From contig CAJQSO010000025.1 of the NCBI GenBank assembly GCA_905614365.1, positions 1 to 64,000 of the forward strand: a stretch of 64,000 bases of DNA. The letters run 5' to 3'. Below, in pieces: positions 29,850 through 37,678 of the stretch. Under the pieces are notes generated by a model that was given only the letters and a program-made list of their open reading frames with translations, was not told the origin of the DNA and made no database searches. The position numbers and the translations under genes were made by a program. The stretch comes from an uncultured Candidatus Thioglobus sp. Its GTDB lineage: Bacteria; Pseudomonadota; Gammaproteobacteria; PS1; Pseudothioglobaceae. Within the stretch, counting starts at the first letter, position 1. The number at the start of each line of letters is the position of its first letter.

Positions 29850-31886
29850 ATGAAAACACATGATTTTTTACTGGAATTGGGAACTGAGGAGTTACCACCA
29901 AAGCTTTTATTAAAGCTTTCAGAGTCTCTTAAAAATAATATCATTGATGAGCTTAAAAAGATTAATATTTCTTCAGCTAATGTCGTTTCTTTTGCTACTC
30001 CAAGGCGCTTAGCAATATTGATTACAGAACTTCAAAGCAAACAGAAAGACCAAATTATTGAAAAAAAGGGCCCTTCAACAGAGTCTCCAGAAATGGCGAT
30101 TAAAGGTTTTGCTAAATCTTGTGGGGTTGATCTAAGTAAGCTCGAAAAAAAATTATTAGGCGGTAAAGAGTATTTCTTTTATTCAAAAGAGGAGGCTGGT
30201 CAAAATATCAGCAGTCTATTGCCAAACATCATAGAAGGCTCGATTAAAAATATTCCAATTACAAGAGCAATGAAATGGGGCAATTCAGATTACTCTTTTG
30301 TCAGACCTGTTCATTGGCTAGTTATGATGCTTGATAAAGAGATCGTGCCAGCTAAAATAATGGGCCTTGAAAGTGGAAGAATAACTAAAGGTTTAAGATT
30401 TCAAAAAGATCTTACTATAGAGCTTTCTCACGCGAAAGAATACGAATCAGTTATGTCAGAAAGCGCTCAAATCATCGTTGATTTTAAGAAACGTAAAGAG
30501 ATTATCCGTGAGCAGGTGTTATCTGTAGCAAAGGAAAATAGTGCTGAAGTAGTAATAGATGAATCTTTGCTGGATGAGGTTTGCGCACTAGTTGAGTACC
30601 CTAGAGCTTTTGCTGGAAAGTTTGACGAGAAATTCTTGTCTGTTCCTCATGAAGCTCTAATATCTGCAATGAAGACACATCAAAAATACTTTCATTTAGT
30701 AGATAGTAAGGGAGTCTTGTTGCCGTTATTTATTTCTGTTGCAAACATTGAATCAAGTAATTTAAGGGTTGTTATTGAAGGCAATGAAAGGGTTATTCAT
30801 CCTAGATTAGCGGACTCTGAGTTTTTTTGGAATCAAGATAAGACTGTTAGGCTTGATCAGAGAATAGATGGCCTAGACAAAGTTTTATTTATGAAGTCTC
30901 TTGGCTCCATGGCTCAAAAAGCGAAACGAATAGAGCGTCTAAGTTCTTATATTGCTGAATTGGTTGGATTGGATCCTAAAGAATCTGCTCGAGCGGGCTT
31001 TTTATGTAAGTCTGATCTATTGAGCGAAATGGTTGGTGAATTTGCTGATTTACAGGGGATTATGGGTAGTTATTATGCTCTTAATGATGGAGAATCAAAG
31101 GCTATTTCAGTAGCTATTCGTGAGCACTATCAACCTAGATTTTCAGGTGATACATTGCCCTCAACAAATGAAGGTCTCGTAGTTGCAATTGCAGATAAGC
31201 TGGATACTATTACTGGTATCTATGGAATTGGACAGCCGCCAACAGGCTCAAAAGATCCCTATGCTCTGAGAAGACTTGCTCTTGGATTGCTTCGTATACT
31301 GCTTGAGGCCAAAATAGAATTAAATCTTAAGTCATTAATTAAAGTCTCTCTAGATTTGCACTTAGAGGGGGTCGATAGAGGCGCCTCTGATTTAATCTAT
31401 AAATTTATGATGGAGCGTCTAAAAGCCTACTATAAAGATGCTAATGTTGATAGCAATGTTTATGAAGCTGTTTTAGCAGTTAGTCCAGACTCACCGTTTG
31501 ATTTCCACTTGAGAGTTGAGGCGCTTAATGAGTTTACTAAGAGTGCTGATTCCAAGAGTTTGATTGAATCCAATAAAAGAATTGCTAATATTCTTAAAGA
31601 TTCAACTGAAAATCATAATGATCTTGATTCTGCGATGCTAATAGAGGATTCTGAAAAAAATCTATATAAAGCTACAGAGTTACTATCTAAACAATTATTA
31701 GATAAAAAAGATTACAAGACAACTATGCGCTCTTTGCTTGACTTAAAAGAGTTGATTGACACATTCTTTGATAATGTTATGGTTAACACTGATGATTTGA
31801 AAGTTCGTAAGGCTAGGCTTGCCCTAATCAATCAAGTTAGAGCATTATTTTTATCTGTTGCTGATATTTCTCATCTCTCATCATAA
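29850..31886 (+). CDS. glyS: Glycyl-tRNA synthetase beta subunit
   Basis: [52 protein letters not shown]. Confidence 0.97.
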   Translation: MKTHDFLLELGTEELPPKLLLKLSESLKNNIIDELKKINISSANVVSFATPRRLAILITELQSKQKDQIIEKKGPSTESPEMAIKGFAKSCGVDLSKLEKKLLGGKEYFFYSKEEAGQNISSLLPNIIEGSIKNIPITRAMKWGNSDYSFVRPVHWLVMMLDKEIVPAKIMGLESGRITKGLRFQKDLTIELSHAKEYESVMSESAQIIVDFKKRKEIIREQVLSVAKENSAEVVIDESLLDEVCALVEYPRAFAGKFDEKFLSVPHEALISAMKTHQKYFHLVDSKGVLLPLFISVANIESSNLRVVIEGNERVIHPRLADSEFFWNQDKTVRLDQRIDGLDKVLFMKSLGSMAQKAKRIERLSSYIAELVGLDPKESARAGFLCKSDLLSEMVGEFADLQGIMGSYYALNDGESKAISVAIREHYQPRFSGDTLPSTNEGLVVAIADKLDTITGIYGIGQPPTGSKDPYALRRLALGLLRILLEAKIELNLKSLIKVSLDLHLEGVDRGASDLIYKFMMERLKAYYKDANVDSNVYEAVLAVSPDSPFDFHLRVEALNEFTKSADSKSLIESNKRIANILKDSTENHNDLDSAMLIEDSEKNLYKATELLSKQLLDKKDYKTTMRSLLDLKELIDTFFDNVMVNTDDLKVRKARLALINQVRALFLSVADISHLSS

Positions 31887-31889
31887 CGA

Positions 31890-32327
31890 ATGAAAGCCTT
31901 GTTACAAAGGGTTAGCTCATCAAAGGTAGAAGTTGAAGGAAGAGTAGTTGGTCAAATCAATAAAGGCCTATTAGTATTTATTGGTATTGAGAAAAAAGAT
32001 GACATAATATCTTCAGATAAGATGGTAAAAAAAATACTCTCATATCGAGTTTTTTCGGATTTGGATGACAAGATGAATTTAAGTGTTGGCGATATAAATG
32101 GAGACCTTTTAATCATATCTCAATTTACTCTTGCTGCAGATACTAAGAATGGAACAAGGGCAGGTTTTTCAACTGCAATGCCGCCAACAGATGCAGAAAA
32201 TCTTTACAATTATTTTCTTGAAAAAACTAAATCTATGGCCACAGTTACTGAAAGTGGTATTTTTGGAGCAGATATGAAGGTCTCACTTGTTAATGATGGA
32301 CCAGTAACATTTCTGTTAGAAACTTAA
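31890..32327 (+). CDS. dtd: D-aminoacyl-tRNA deacylase
   Basis: MKALLQRVSSSKVEVEGRVVGQI, LLIISQFTLAADTKNGTRAGF, VSLVNDGPVTFLLET. Confidence 0.96.
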   Translation: MKALLQRVSSSKVEVEGRVVGQINKGLLVFIGIEKKDDIISSDKMVKKILSYRVFSDLDDKMNLSVGDINGDLLIISQFTLAADTKNGTRAGFSTAMPPTDAENLYNYFLEKTKSMATVTESGIFGADMKVSLVNDGPVTFLLET

Positions 32328-32373
32328 CAACTTATGCTTTCATCTATCTTCAACATATTTCCCAATATTTATT

Positions 32374-32715
32374 ATGATTAGTAATATCAAAATTTATGGA
32401 ATTAAGAACTGTGATACTGTCAAAAAAGCCCTTAAGTATTTATCTAGTAATGAAATAGATTTTGATTTTATAGACTTTAGAGTCAATCCAATTTCAAAAA
32501 ATGAATTTCAAAATATGATTGAAAAAGTTGGATTAGAGGTTCTTATTAATAAGCGCTCAACGACCTATCGATTATTAACTGATAGTGAGAAAGATAATGT
32601 TAATTTCGAGCTAATTTTGAAATACCCTACTTTAATTAAGAGGCCAGTCATGATTCAAGACAGTAAAATATTGGTAGGGTTTAGTGAACAGAAATATTTA
32701 GATTTTTTACGTTAG
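32374..32715 (+). CDS. ArsC/Spx-family (YffB-like) reductase-related protein
   Basis: IYGIKNCDTVKKALKYLSSNEIDFDFIDFR, YPTLIKRPVMIQDSKILVGFSEQKY. Confidence 0.9.
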   Translation: MISNIKIYGIKNCDTVKKALKYLSSNEIDFDFIDFRVNPISKNEFQNMIEKVGLEVLINKRSTTYRLLTDSEKDNVNFELILKYPTLIKRPVMIQDSKILVGFSEQKYLDFLR

Positions 32716-32717
32716 AT

Positions 32718-33077
32718 TTACTTTTTATCTTTAAGCTCTTTTCTAACTTCATCCATATCAATTGATTTAGCTTTTTCTAATAAGTCTTCTAAATCTTTTC
32801 CAGACATAGATCCTGCCTGTGAAAAAATCCCAACACCATCTCTAAAAATCATCAAAGTTGGGATTGATCTAATTTGAAACTGAGCACCAAGCTCTTGCTC
32901 ATCTTCAGTGTTTACTTTAGCAAAAGTTACACCATCAACTTTCTCAGAGGTTTCCTTAAAGGTTGGAGCAAACTGGATACACGGCCCACACCAAGGGGCC
33001 CAGAAATCAATAATAACTATTTCATTTTTGTTAATAGTCTCATCTAGATTTGCTTGTGATAGTTTAATTACTGACAT
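32718..33077 (-). CDS. Thioredoxin
   Basis: VIIDFWAPWCGPCIQFAPTF ... QIRSIPTLMIFRDG. Confidence 0.92.
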   Translation of the reverse strand: MSVIKLSQANLDETINKNEIVIIDFWAPWCGPCIQFAPTFKETSEKVDGVTFAKVNTEDEQELGAQFQIRSIPTLMIFRDGVGIFSQAGSMSGKDLEDLLEKAKSIDMDEVRKELKDKK

Positions 33078-33165
33078 AAATCTTCCTTTTGAAAAAATTT
33101 AAAAAGTATTATAACTTTTTTACTAAAATACTGGTTAGTTTTTACATAGCTGATAAAATATCCTA

Positions 33166-33636
33166 ATGAAAATACTTGGTATAGATCCTGGCTCAAGAAT
33201 TACTGGTTTTGGCTTAATAGAGGCAAATAAACTAAAGTTTACATATCTTAGTAGTGGATGTATCAGAACTCAAGGTGATTTAAATGAGCGAATTATTACT
33301 ATATATGAAGGCGTTAAAGAAGTTATTGCCAAGCATGAAATTGATATAGTAGTTATTGAGAGAGTTTTTATGAGGCCTGACCGGCCAAATCCTGATGCTG
33401 CAATAAAACTAGGGCATGCGCGCGGGGCTATTATTTCTGCCACTGGAGGCCAAGGCATTCCAATTGTAGATTACACAGCCAATCAAATTAAAAAGGCAGT
33501 TGTTGGAAGAGGTCACGCATCAAAGGAGCAGGTTTCTTTTATGGTTCAGCAGCTCTTAAAATTAAACAAGGCGCCACAAGAAGATGCTGGAGATGCTCTA
33601 GCAGGAGCAATTTGTCATGCTTACCACGCGCTTTAA
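33166..33636 (+). CDS. ruvC: Crossover junction endodeoxyribonuclease RuvC
   Basis: ILGIDPGSRITGFGLIE, VVIERVFMRPDRPNPDAAIKLGHARGAI, DAGDALAGAICHA. Confidence 0.96.
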   Translation: MKILGIDPGSRITGFGLIEANKLKFTYLSSGCIRTQGDLNERIITIYEGVKEVIAKHEIDIVVIERVFMRPDRPNPDAAIKLGHARGAIISATGGQGIPIVDYTANQIKKAVVGRGHASKEQVSFMVQQLLKLNKAPQEDAGDALAGAICHAYHAL

Positions 33637-33638
33637 AA

Positions 33639-34775
33639 TTAACTAAAGTAAATCTTTACTTCTCCAAATCCTGGAAGTTTTTTTATAATTTCGCTGAGAT
33701 CAAAATTGATTGTACTAATTTTATTATTATCTAAATAATCAACTGAAAGATAAAAATCTACTAGTATTTCACCTTCAAGGTAGTGCAGCTGGGTTCTTTC
33801 AATTTCATAAGCACAGCTCTCAAGCTTTAGTGATTGAGCAATTATTCTTAATGCTTGAGATCTCTCAGGAAGATTTTTATAGGGCGCGTCTTCTTTTTCT
33901 TCATCATTTTCAGGGTCAATATGAACAGTTATGTCATCAAGCTCTTCTATGCATTCTCTCGCAACCCTCTCAACGCTCACACTTATTATATGTCCCTCAC
34001 TAACAGACAAAAATGGATTGACTTGAACGTGAACATCAGCAGATTTTTTGTGACCAACTTTTCTTGTTCTTAGAGTATGAACACTATTGACTCCTTTAAT
34101 TTCAGTAAGTGCTTTACGGAGGTTTTTTAGGTCTTCTGGGTCAATTGAAGTATCTACTAACTCTTTAGTTGCTTCAAATCCTAGTTTCCAGCCAATATAA
34201 ATGATCATTAAACCAACAATAATTGCAGCAATGCTATCAAGGAAAAAGTATCCGTTTGCAGCGCCTATAATTCCAATAACAACAACTATTGAAGAAAAAG
34301 CATCGGTTCTATGATGCCAAGCATTGGCTTTAAGTAGGTCAGATTTAATGTTATTAGCAACTTTAACTGTATACCAATATAAAGCTTCTTTACTAAGAAT
34401 TGATAATGCAGCAGCTGCAATTAGCCAGTTTTCATGCCTTAAGGCAGTAGCATTTCCTAAACGACCAAATCCATCAAAGATAATAATAGTGCCAACTATC
34501 GCTAAAAAGATACTTAATCCTAAAGTTGCAACCGTTTCAAATCTCTCATGTCCATATGGATGGTCAGCATCTGGAGCTTCTCCAGATAGTTTTGCAGCAT
34601 ACCAAGTAACCCAATCTGTTAGTAAGTCTGAGAAAGAGTGAATACCATCTGCAATTAAAGCGCCTGATTGTCCAATGACGCCTATGGATATTTTTATAAC
34701 AGAAAGTAAAAAATCAATAATTGCACCTATAACAGTAGCTTTTTGACTTTCTTTAGTGCGATTTATAGAGTGCAT
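33639..34775 (-). CDS. Cation diffusion facilitator transporter (FieF-like) with C-terminal extension
   Basis: IGQSGALIADGIHSFSDLLTDWVTW, DADHPYGHERFETVATL, NAWHHRTDAFSSIVV. Confidence 0.92.
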   Translation of the reverse strand: MHSINRTKESQKATVIGAIIDFLLSVIKISIGVIGQSGALIADGIHSFSDLLTDWVTWYAAKLSGEAPDADHPYGHERFETVATLGLSIFLAIVGTIIIFDGFGRLGNATALRHENWLIAAAALSILSKEALYWYTVKVANNIKSDLLKANAWHHRTDAFSSIVVVIGIIGAANGYFFLDSIAAIIVGLMIIYIGWKLGFEATKELVDTSIDPEDLKNLRKALTEIKGVNSVHTLRTRKVGHKKSADVHVQVNPFLSVSEGHIISVSVERVARECIEELDDITVHIDPENDEEKEDAPYKNLPERSQALRIIAQSLKLESCAYEIERTQLHYLEGEILVDFYLSVDYLDNNKISTINFDLSEIIKKLPGFGEVKIYFS

Positions 34776-34880
34776 TTACAACTTAATATATCAAGTATTT
34801 AAATATCTATTTTAAGTTAATTGCCTTTATTTTTCATTGAAATCAATTAATTTAAATATATTTTTAAATATAGCTTGCAA

Positions 34881-34909
34881 TTGTTAATGAGAATGAGTAT
34901 CATTATCAT
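34881..34909 (+). promoter_or_regulatory. Sigma70-type promoter TTGTTA-N17-TATCAT with embedded Fur box
   Basis: -35 TTGTTA at 34881-34886, -10 TATCAT at 34904-34909, 17 bp spacer. Confidence 0.6.
34889..34907 (+). promoter_or_regulatory. Fur box
   Basis: GAGAATGAGTATCATTATC versus the 19-bp consensus GATAATGATAATCATTATC. Confidence 0.72.
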
Positions 34910-34938
34910 TTAATAAATAATTAAGAAAAGGTTCGAAA

Positions 34939-35079
34939 TTGATTACTAGTAAATTCAGCATCCTAATACAATCTCCTAAGATCGTACTGCTGCAATATAT
35001 TGGTAATTATTTCAACTGCTTCAAAATAGTCCTCCGAAACTATGATGAAGCATATATCAAAGGAGTTTTAACCAAGTGA
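34939..35079 (+). CDS. Putative Fur-controlled 46-aa protein (possible diverged HemP-like)
   Basis: TTG start preceded by AAAAGG; (M)ITSKFSILIQSPKIVLLQYIGNYFNCFKIVLRNYDEAYIKGVLTK. Lies between Fur box and terminator; not in the supplied ORF track. Confidence 0.45.
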   Translation: MITSKFSILIQSPKIVLLQYIGNYFNCFKIVLRNYDEAYIKGVLTK

Positions 35080-35140
35080 TACGTTAATTACATTCATACT
35101 TTTTTTACTTCCTTTAAATGTGTATGTGTGTGATTAATTG

Positions 35141-35175
35141 GCCCTATGTCTTCCTCCTTGCATAGGGCTTTCTTT
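35141..35175 (+). terminator. Rho-independent terminator of the Fur-box transcript
   Basis: GCCCTATG-tcttcctccttg-CATAGGGC followed by TTTCTTTAATTTT. Confidence 0.75.
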
Positions 35176-35194
35176 AATTTTATATAAAAACGAA

Positions 35195-35374
35195 ATGAAA
35201 TATTGGTATAGCTACAAAATCTTTATTCTAAAAAAAACTAATCGACTTGACTTTAATTCGATGAGGCAGCTAGGTATTCCAAAAAAAATAATTGGCAAGG
35301 TAATTCTAGATGAAGTTATAAATGATTTCAGACTTAAAAAAAATCTGTCAAATCATAACTTTAAATACAACTAA
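35195..35374 (+). CDS. Hypothetical small basic protein
   Basis: ORF track gives 35138 (TTG), which runs through the terminator; ATG at 35195 gives MKYWYSYKIFILKKTNRLDFNSMRQLGIPKKIIGKVILDEVINDFRLKKN... Confidence 0.35.
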   Translation: MKYWYSYKIFILKKTNRLDFNSMRQLGIPKKIIGKVILDEVINDFRLKKNLSNHNFKYN

Positions 35375-35474
35375 TTCTCAGTTAATTTAACACTTTCGTA
35401 AATTAAAAAATTAATAAGTACTTCCACAATGTTTTTTAAATAACATTTTTATATTAATCAGTTAGGAGAGAGAA

Positions 35475-36671
35475 ATGAAAATACTTTGTATATTGTATGA
35501 TGATCCAAAAGGCGGAATGCCTTCAAGTTACCCGTTAAGTGAACTTCCTAAATTAGAAGAATATCCAGATGGTATGTCATTACCTAGCCCAAAAGGAAGA
35601 GACTTTATACCTGGTGAATTACTGGGCTGCGTATCAGGTGAGTTAGGATTAAGAAAATATCTAGAAGAAGCTGGTCATACATTAGTTGTGACATCTGATA
35701 AAGATGGAGACGGTTGTAAAGCTGATATGGAACTAGTTGACGCAGATATTGTTATTTCACAACCATTCTTTCCTTATTACGTAACAAGGGAAAAGATGGA
35801 ATCAGCTCCTAATCTTAAAATGGCAATTACTGCTGGTATTGGCTCAGACCATGTTGATTTACAGGCTGCAATGGACCATGGTGTAGACGTTGTTGAGGTA
35901 ACTTATTGCAACTCAAGATCAGTAGCAGAGCATATTGTTATGCAAATTTTAGTTTTAGTAAGAGACTTTACTACCCAGCATAAGATTGTTAATGACGGTG
36001 GATGGCATATTGCCGATGCTGTTTCAAGATCCTATGACGTTGAAGGTATGCATATAGGTACTATTGCTGCTGGCCGTATCGGATTAGATATGTTAAGAAA
36101 GATGAAGCCATTTGATGTTCATTTACATTATATGGACAGACATAGATTGCCTGAATCAGTAGAGCAAGAGTTAGGGCTTACGTTCCATGAAACAGTTGAA
36201 TCATTAGTTTCTGTTTGTAATGTAATTAATATTAGTTGCCCACTTCATCCTGAGACAGAGCATATGTTCAATGATGAGCTGATTTCTAAGTGTAAAAAAG
36301 GTGCTTATATAATTAATACAGCACGAGGCAAGATATGCGACAAGGATGCTATTGCTCGAGCATGTGAATCTGGACAATTATCTGGATATGCCGGTGACGT
36401 CTGGTTTCCACAACCACCACCAAATGATCATGTATGGAGAACAATGCCAAATCATGGTATGACCCCTCATACAAGTGGAACTTCTTTAACGGCACAAGCA
36501 AGATATGCTGATGGTGTTAGAGAAATATTAGAATGCTTCTTTGCTAATGAGGAAATAAGGAATGAATATCTTATTGTGCAAAATGGAGATCTTGCAGGAA
36601 TGGGTGCCCATTCATACTCCAAAGGAACAGCAACAGGTGGTTCAGAAGAAGCAGCTAAGTTTAAAAAGTAA
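35475..36671 (+). CDS. fdh: NAD-dependent formate dehydrogenase (single subunit, D-2-hydroxyacid dehydrogenase superfamily)
   Basis: PGELLGCVSGELGLRKYLEEAGHTLVVTSDKDG, TAGIGSDHVDLQAAMDHGVDVVEVTYCNS, GYAGDVWFPQPPPNDHVWRTMPNHGMTPHTSGT, C-terminal AHSYSKGTATGGSEEAAKFKK; SD AGGAGAG. Confidence 0.95.
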   Translation: MKILCILYDDPKGGMPSSYPLSELPKLEEYPDGMSLPSPKGRDFIPGELLGCVSGELGLRKYLEEAGHTLVVTSDKDGDGCKADMELVDADIVISQPFFPYYVTREKMESAPNLKMAITAGIGSDHVDLQAAMDHGVDVVEVTYCNSRSVAEHIVMQILVLVRDFTTQHKIVNDGGWHIADAVSRSYDVEGMHIGTIAAGRIGLDMLRKMKPFDVHLHYMDRHRLPESVEQELGLTFHETVESLVSVCNVINISCPLHPETEHMFNDELISKCKKGAYIINTARGKICDKDAIARACESGQLSGYAGDVWFPQPPPNDHVWRTMPNHGMTPHTSGTSLTAQARYADGVREILECFFANEEIRNEYLIVQNGDLAGMGAHSYSKGTATGGSEEAAKFKK

Positions 36672-36706
36672 GCGGAATTTATTAATAATTAAAAAAAGGA
36701 AAAATT

Positions 36707-37306
36707 ATGAGCGTATTAGTTACACAACAAGCACCAGACTTTACATCAACCGCAGTTCTTGCTGATGGACAAATTGTAGAAGATTTTCAATTATCTAGTT
36801 TTAAAGGGCAAAAAATTGTATTATTTTTCTATCCCTTAGATTTTACTTTTGTATGTCCAACAGAAATATTAGCGCACCATCATAGAGTGGCAGCTTTTGC
36901 TGAACGTGGCGCTCAGTTAGTTGGAGTTTCTATTGACTCAAGGCACACTCATAATGCTTGGCGAAATACTGCGATCAATGATGGTGGTATTGGTGCAATT
37001 GATTTTCCATTAGTATCAGATATGGATCATGCAATTATGGATGCCTATGGAATTGTCCATCCTGAGGGAACTGCTTTGAGAGCATCTTTCTTAATTGATG
37101 AGAATTTTGTTGTACGCCATCAAGTAGTAAATGACCACCCCTTAGGTAGAAATGTTGATGAAATGTTAAGAATGGTTGATGCGCTTGATTTCCATACTGA
37201 GTATGGTGAAGTATGTCCTGCAGGATGGAATAAAGGAGATGAGGGAATGAAGGCATCAGCTGAAGGTGTGGAAGAATATTTATCAAAAAATTCTACTAAT
37301 CTTTAA
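36707..37306 (+). CDS. 2-Cys peroxiredoxin
   Basis: FYPLDFTFVCPTEILAHHHR, EVCPAGWNKGDEGMK. Confidence 0.95.
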   Translation: MSVLVTQQAPDFTSTAVLADGQIVEDFQLSSFKGQKIVLFFYPLDFTFVCPTEILAHHHRVAAFAERGAQLVGVSIDSRHTHNAWRNTAINDGGIGAIDFPLVSDMDHAIMDAYGIVHPEGTALRASFLIDENFVVRHQVVNDHPLGRNVDEMLRMVDALDFHTEYGEVCPAGWNKGDEGMKASAEGVEEYLSKNSTNL

Positions 37307-37337
37307 TTTAAACACATAATATATTGGAGTTATAAAA

Positions 37338-37610
37338 ATGAATAAATCAGACTTAGTTTCAGCCATTGCTGATCACTCAGGTTTATCTAAAGCAGACGCA
37401 GCTCGCGCTTTAGAAGCAACAACTAGCGCTATTACTGGTGCATTAGCAAAAGGCGATTCTGTTGCCATTACAGGTTTTGGTAGTTTTCTAGTTAGAGCGC
37501 GTTCAGCTCGCAGCGGCCGTAATCCTCAAACAGGCGCTACGATTCAAATTAAAGCTTCAAATGCGCCAGCATTTAAAGCTAGTAAAGTATTGAAAGGTGC
37601 TTGTAATTAG
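37338..37610 (+). CDS. HU-family DNA-binding protein (copy 1)
   Basis: [32 protein letters not shown]...[29 protein letters not shown]. Confidence 0.95.
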   Translation: MNKSDLVSAIADHSGLSKADAARALEATTSAITGALAKGDSVAITGFGSFLVRARSARSGRNPQTGATIQIKASNAPAFKASKVLKGACN

Positions 37611-37628
37611 TAGTGAATTAGTTTACAA

Positions 37629-37656
37629 AAAAAAGGCGCTTAAGGTGCCTTTTTTG
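37629..37656 (+). terminator. Rho-independent terminator after HU copy 1
   Basis: AAAAGGCGC-TTAA-GGTGCCTTTTTT. Confidence 0.85.
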
Positions 37657-37678
37657 TTAATGATTATATAAAATTTAA

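Noticed and set aside
35138-35194. Track start (TTG 35138) for the 78-aa ORF
   Set aside because: Lies within the GCCCTATG/CATAGGGC terminator stem; the ATG at 35195 is more plausible.
36562-36765. 67-aa ORF overlapping the end of fdh and start of the peroxiredoxin gene
   Set aside because: Out-of-frame overlap with two well supported genes.
37035-37286. 83-aa minus-strand ORF inside the peroxiredoxin gene
   Set aside because: Antisense shadow ORF; His/Gln-rich artefact.
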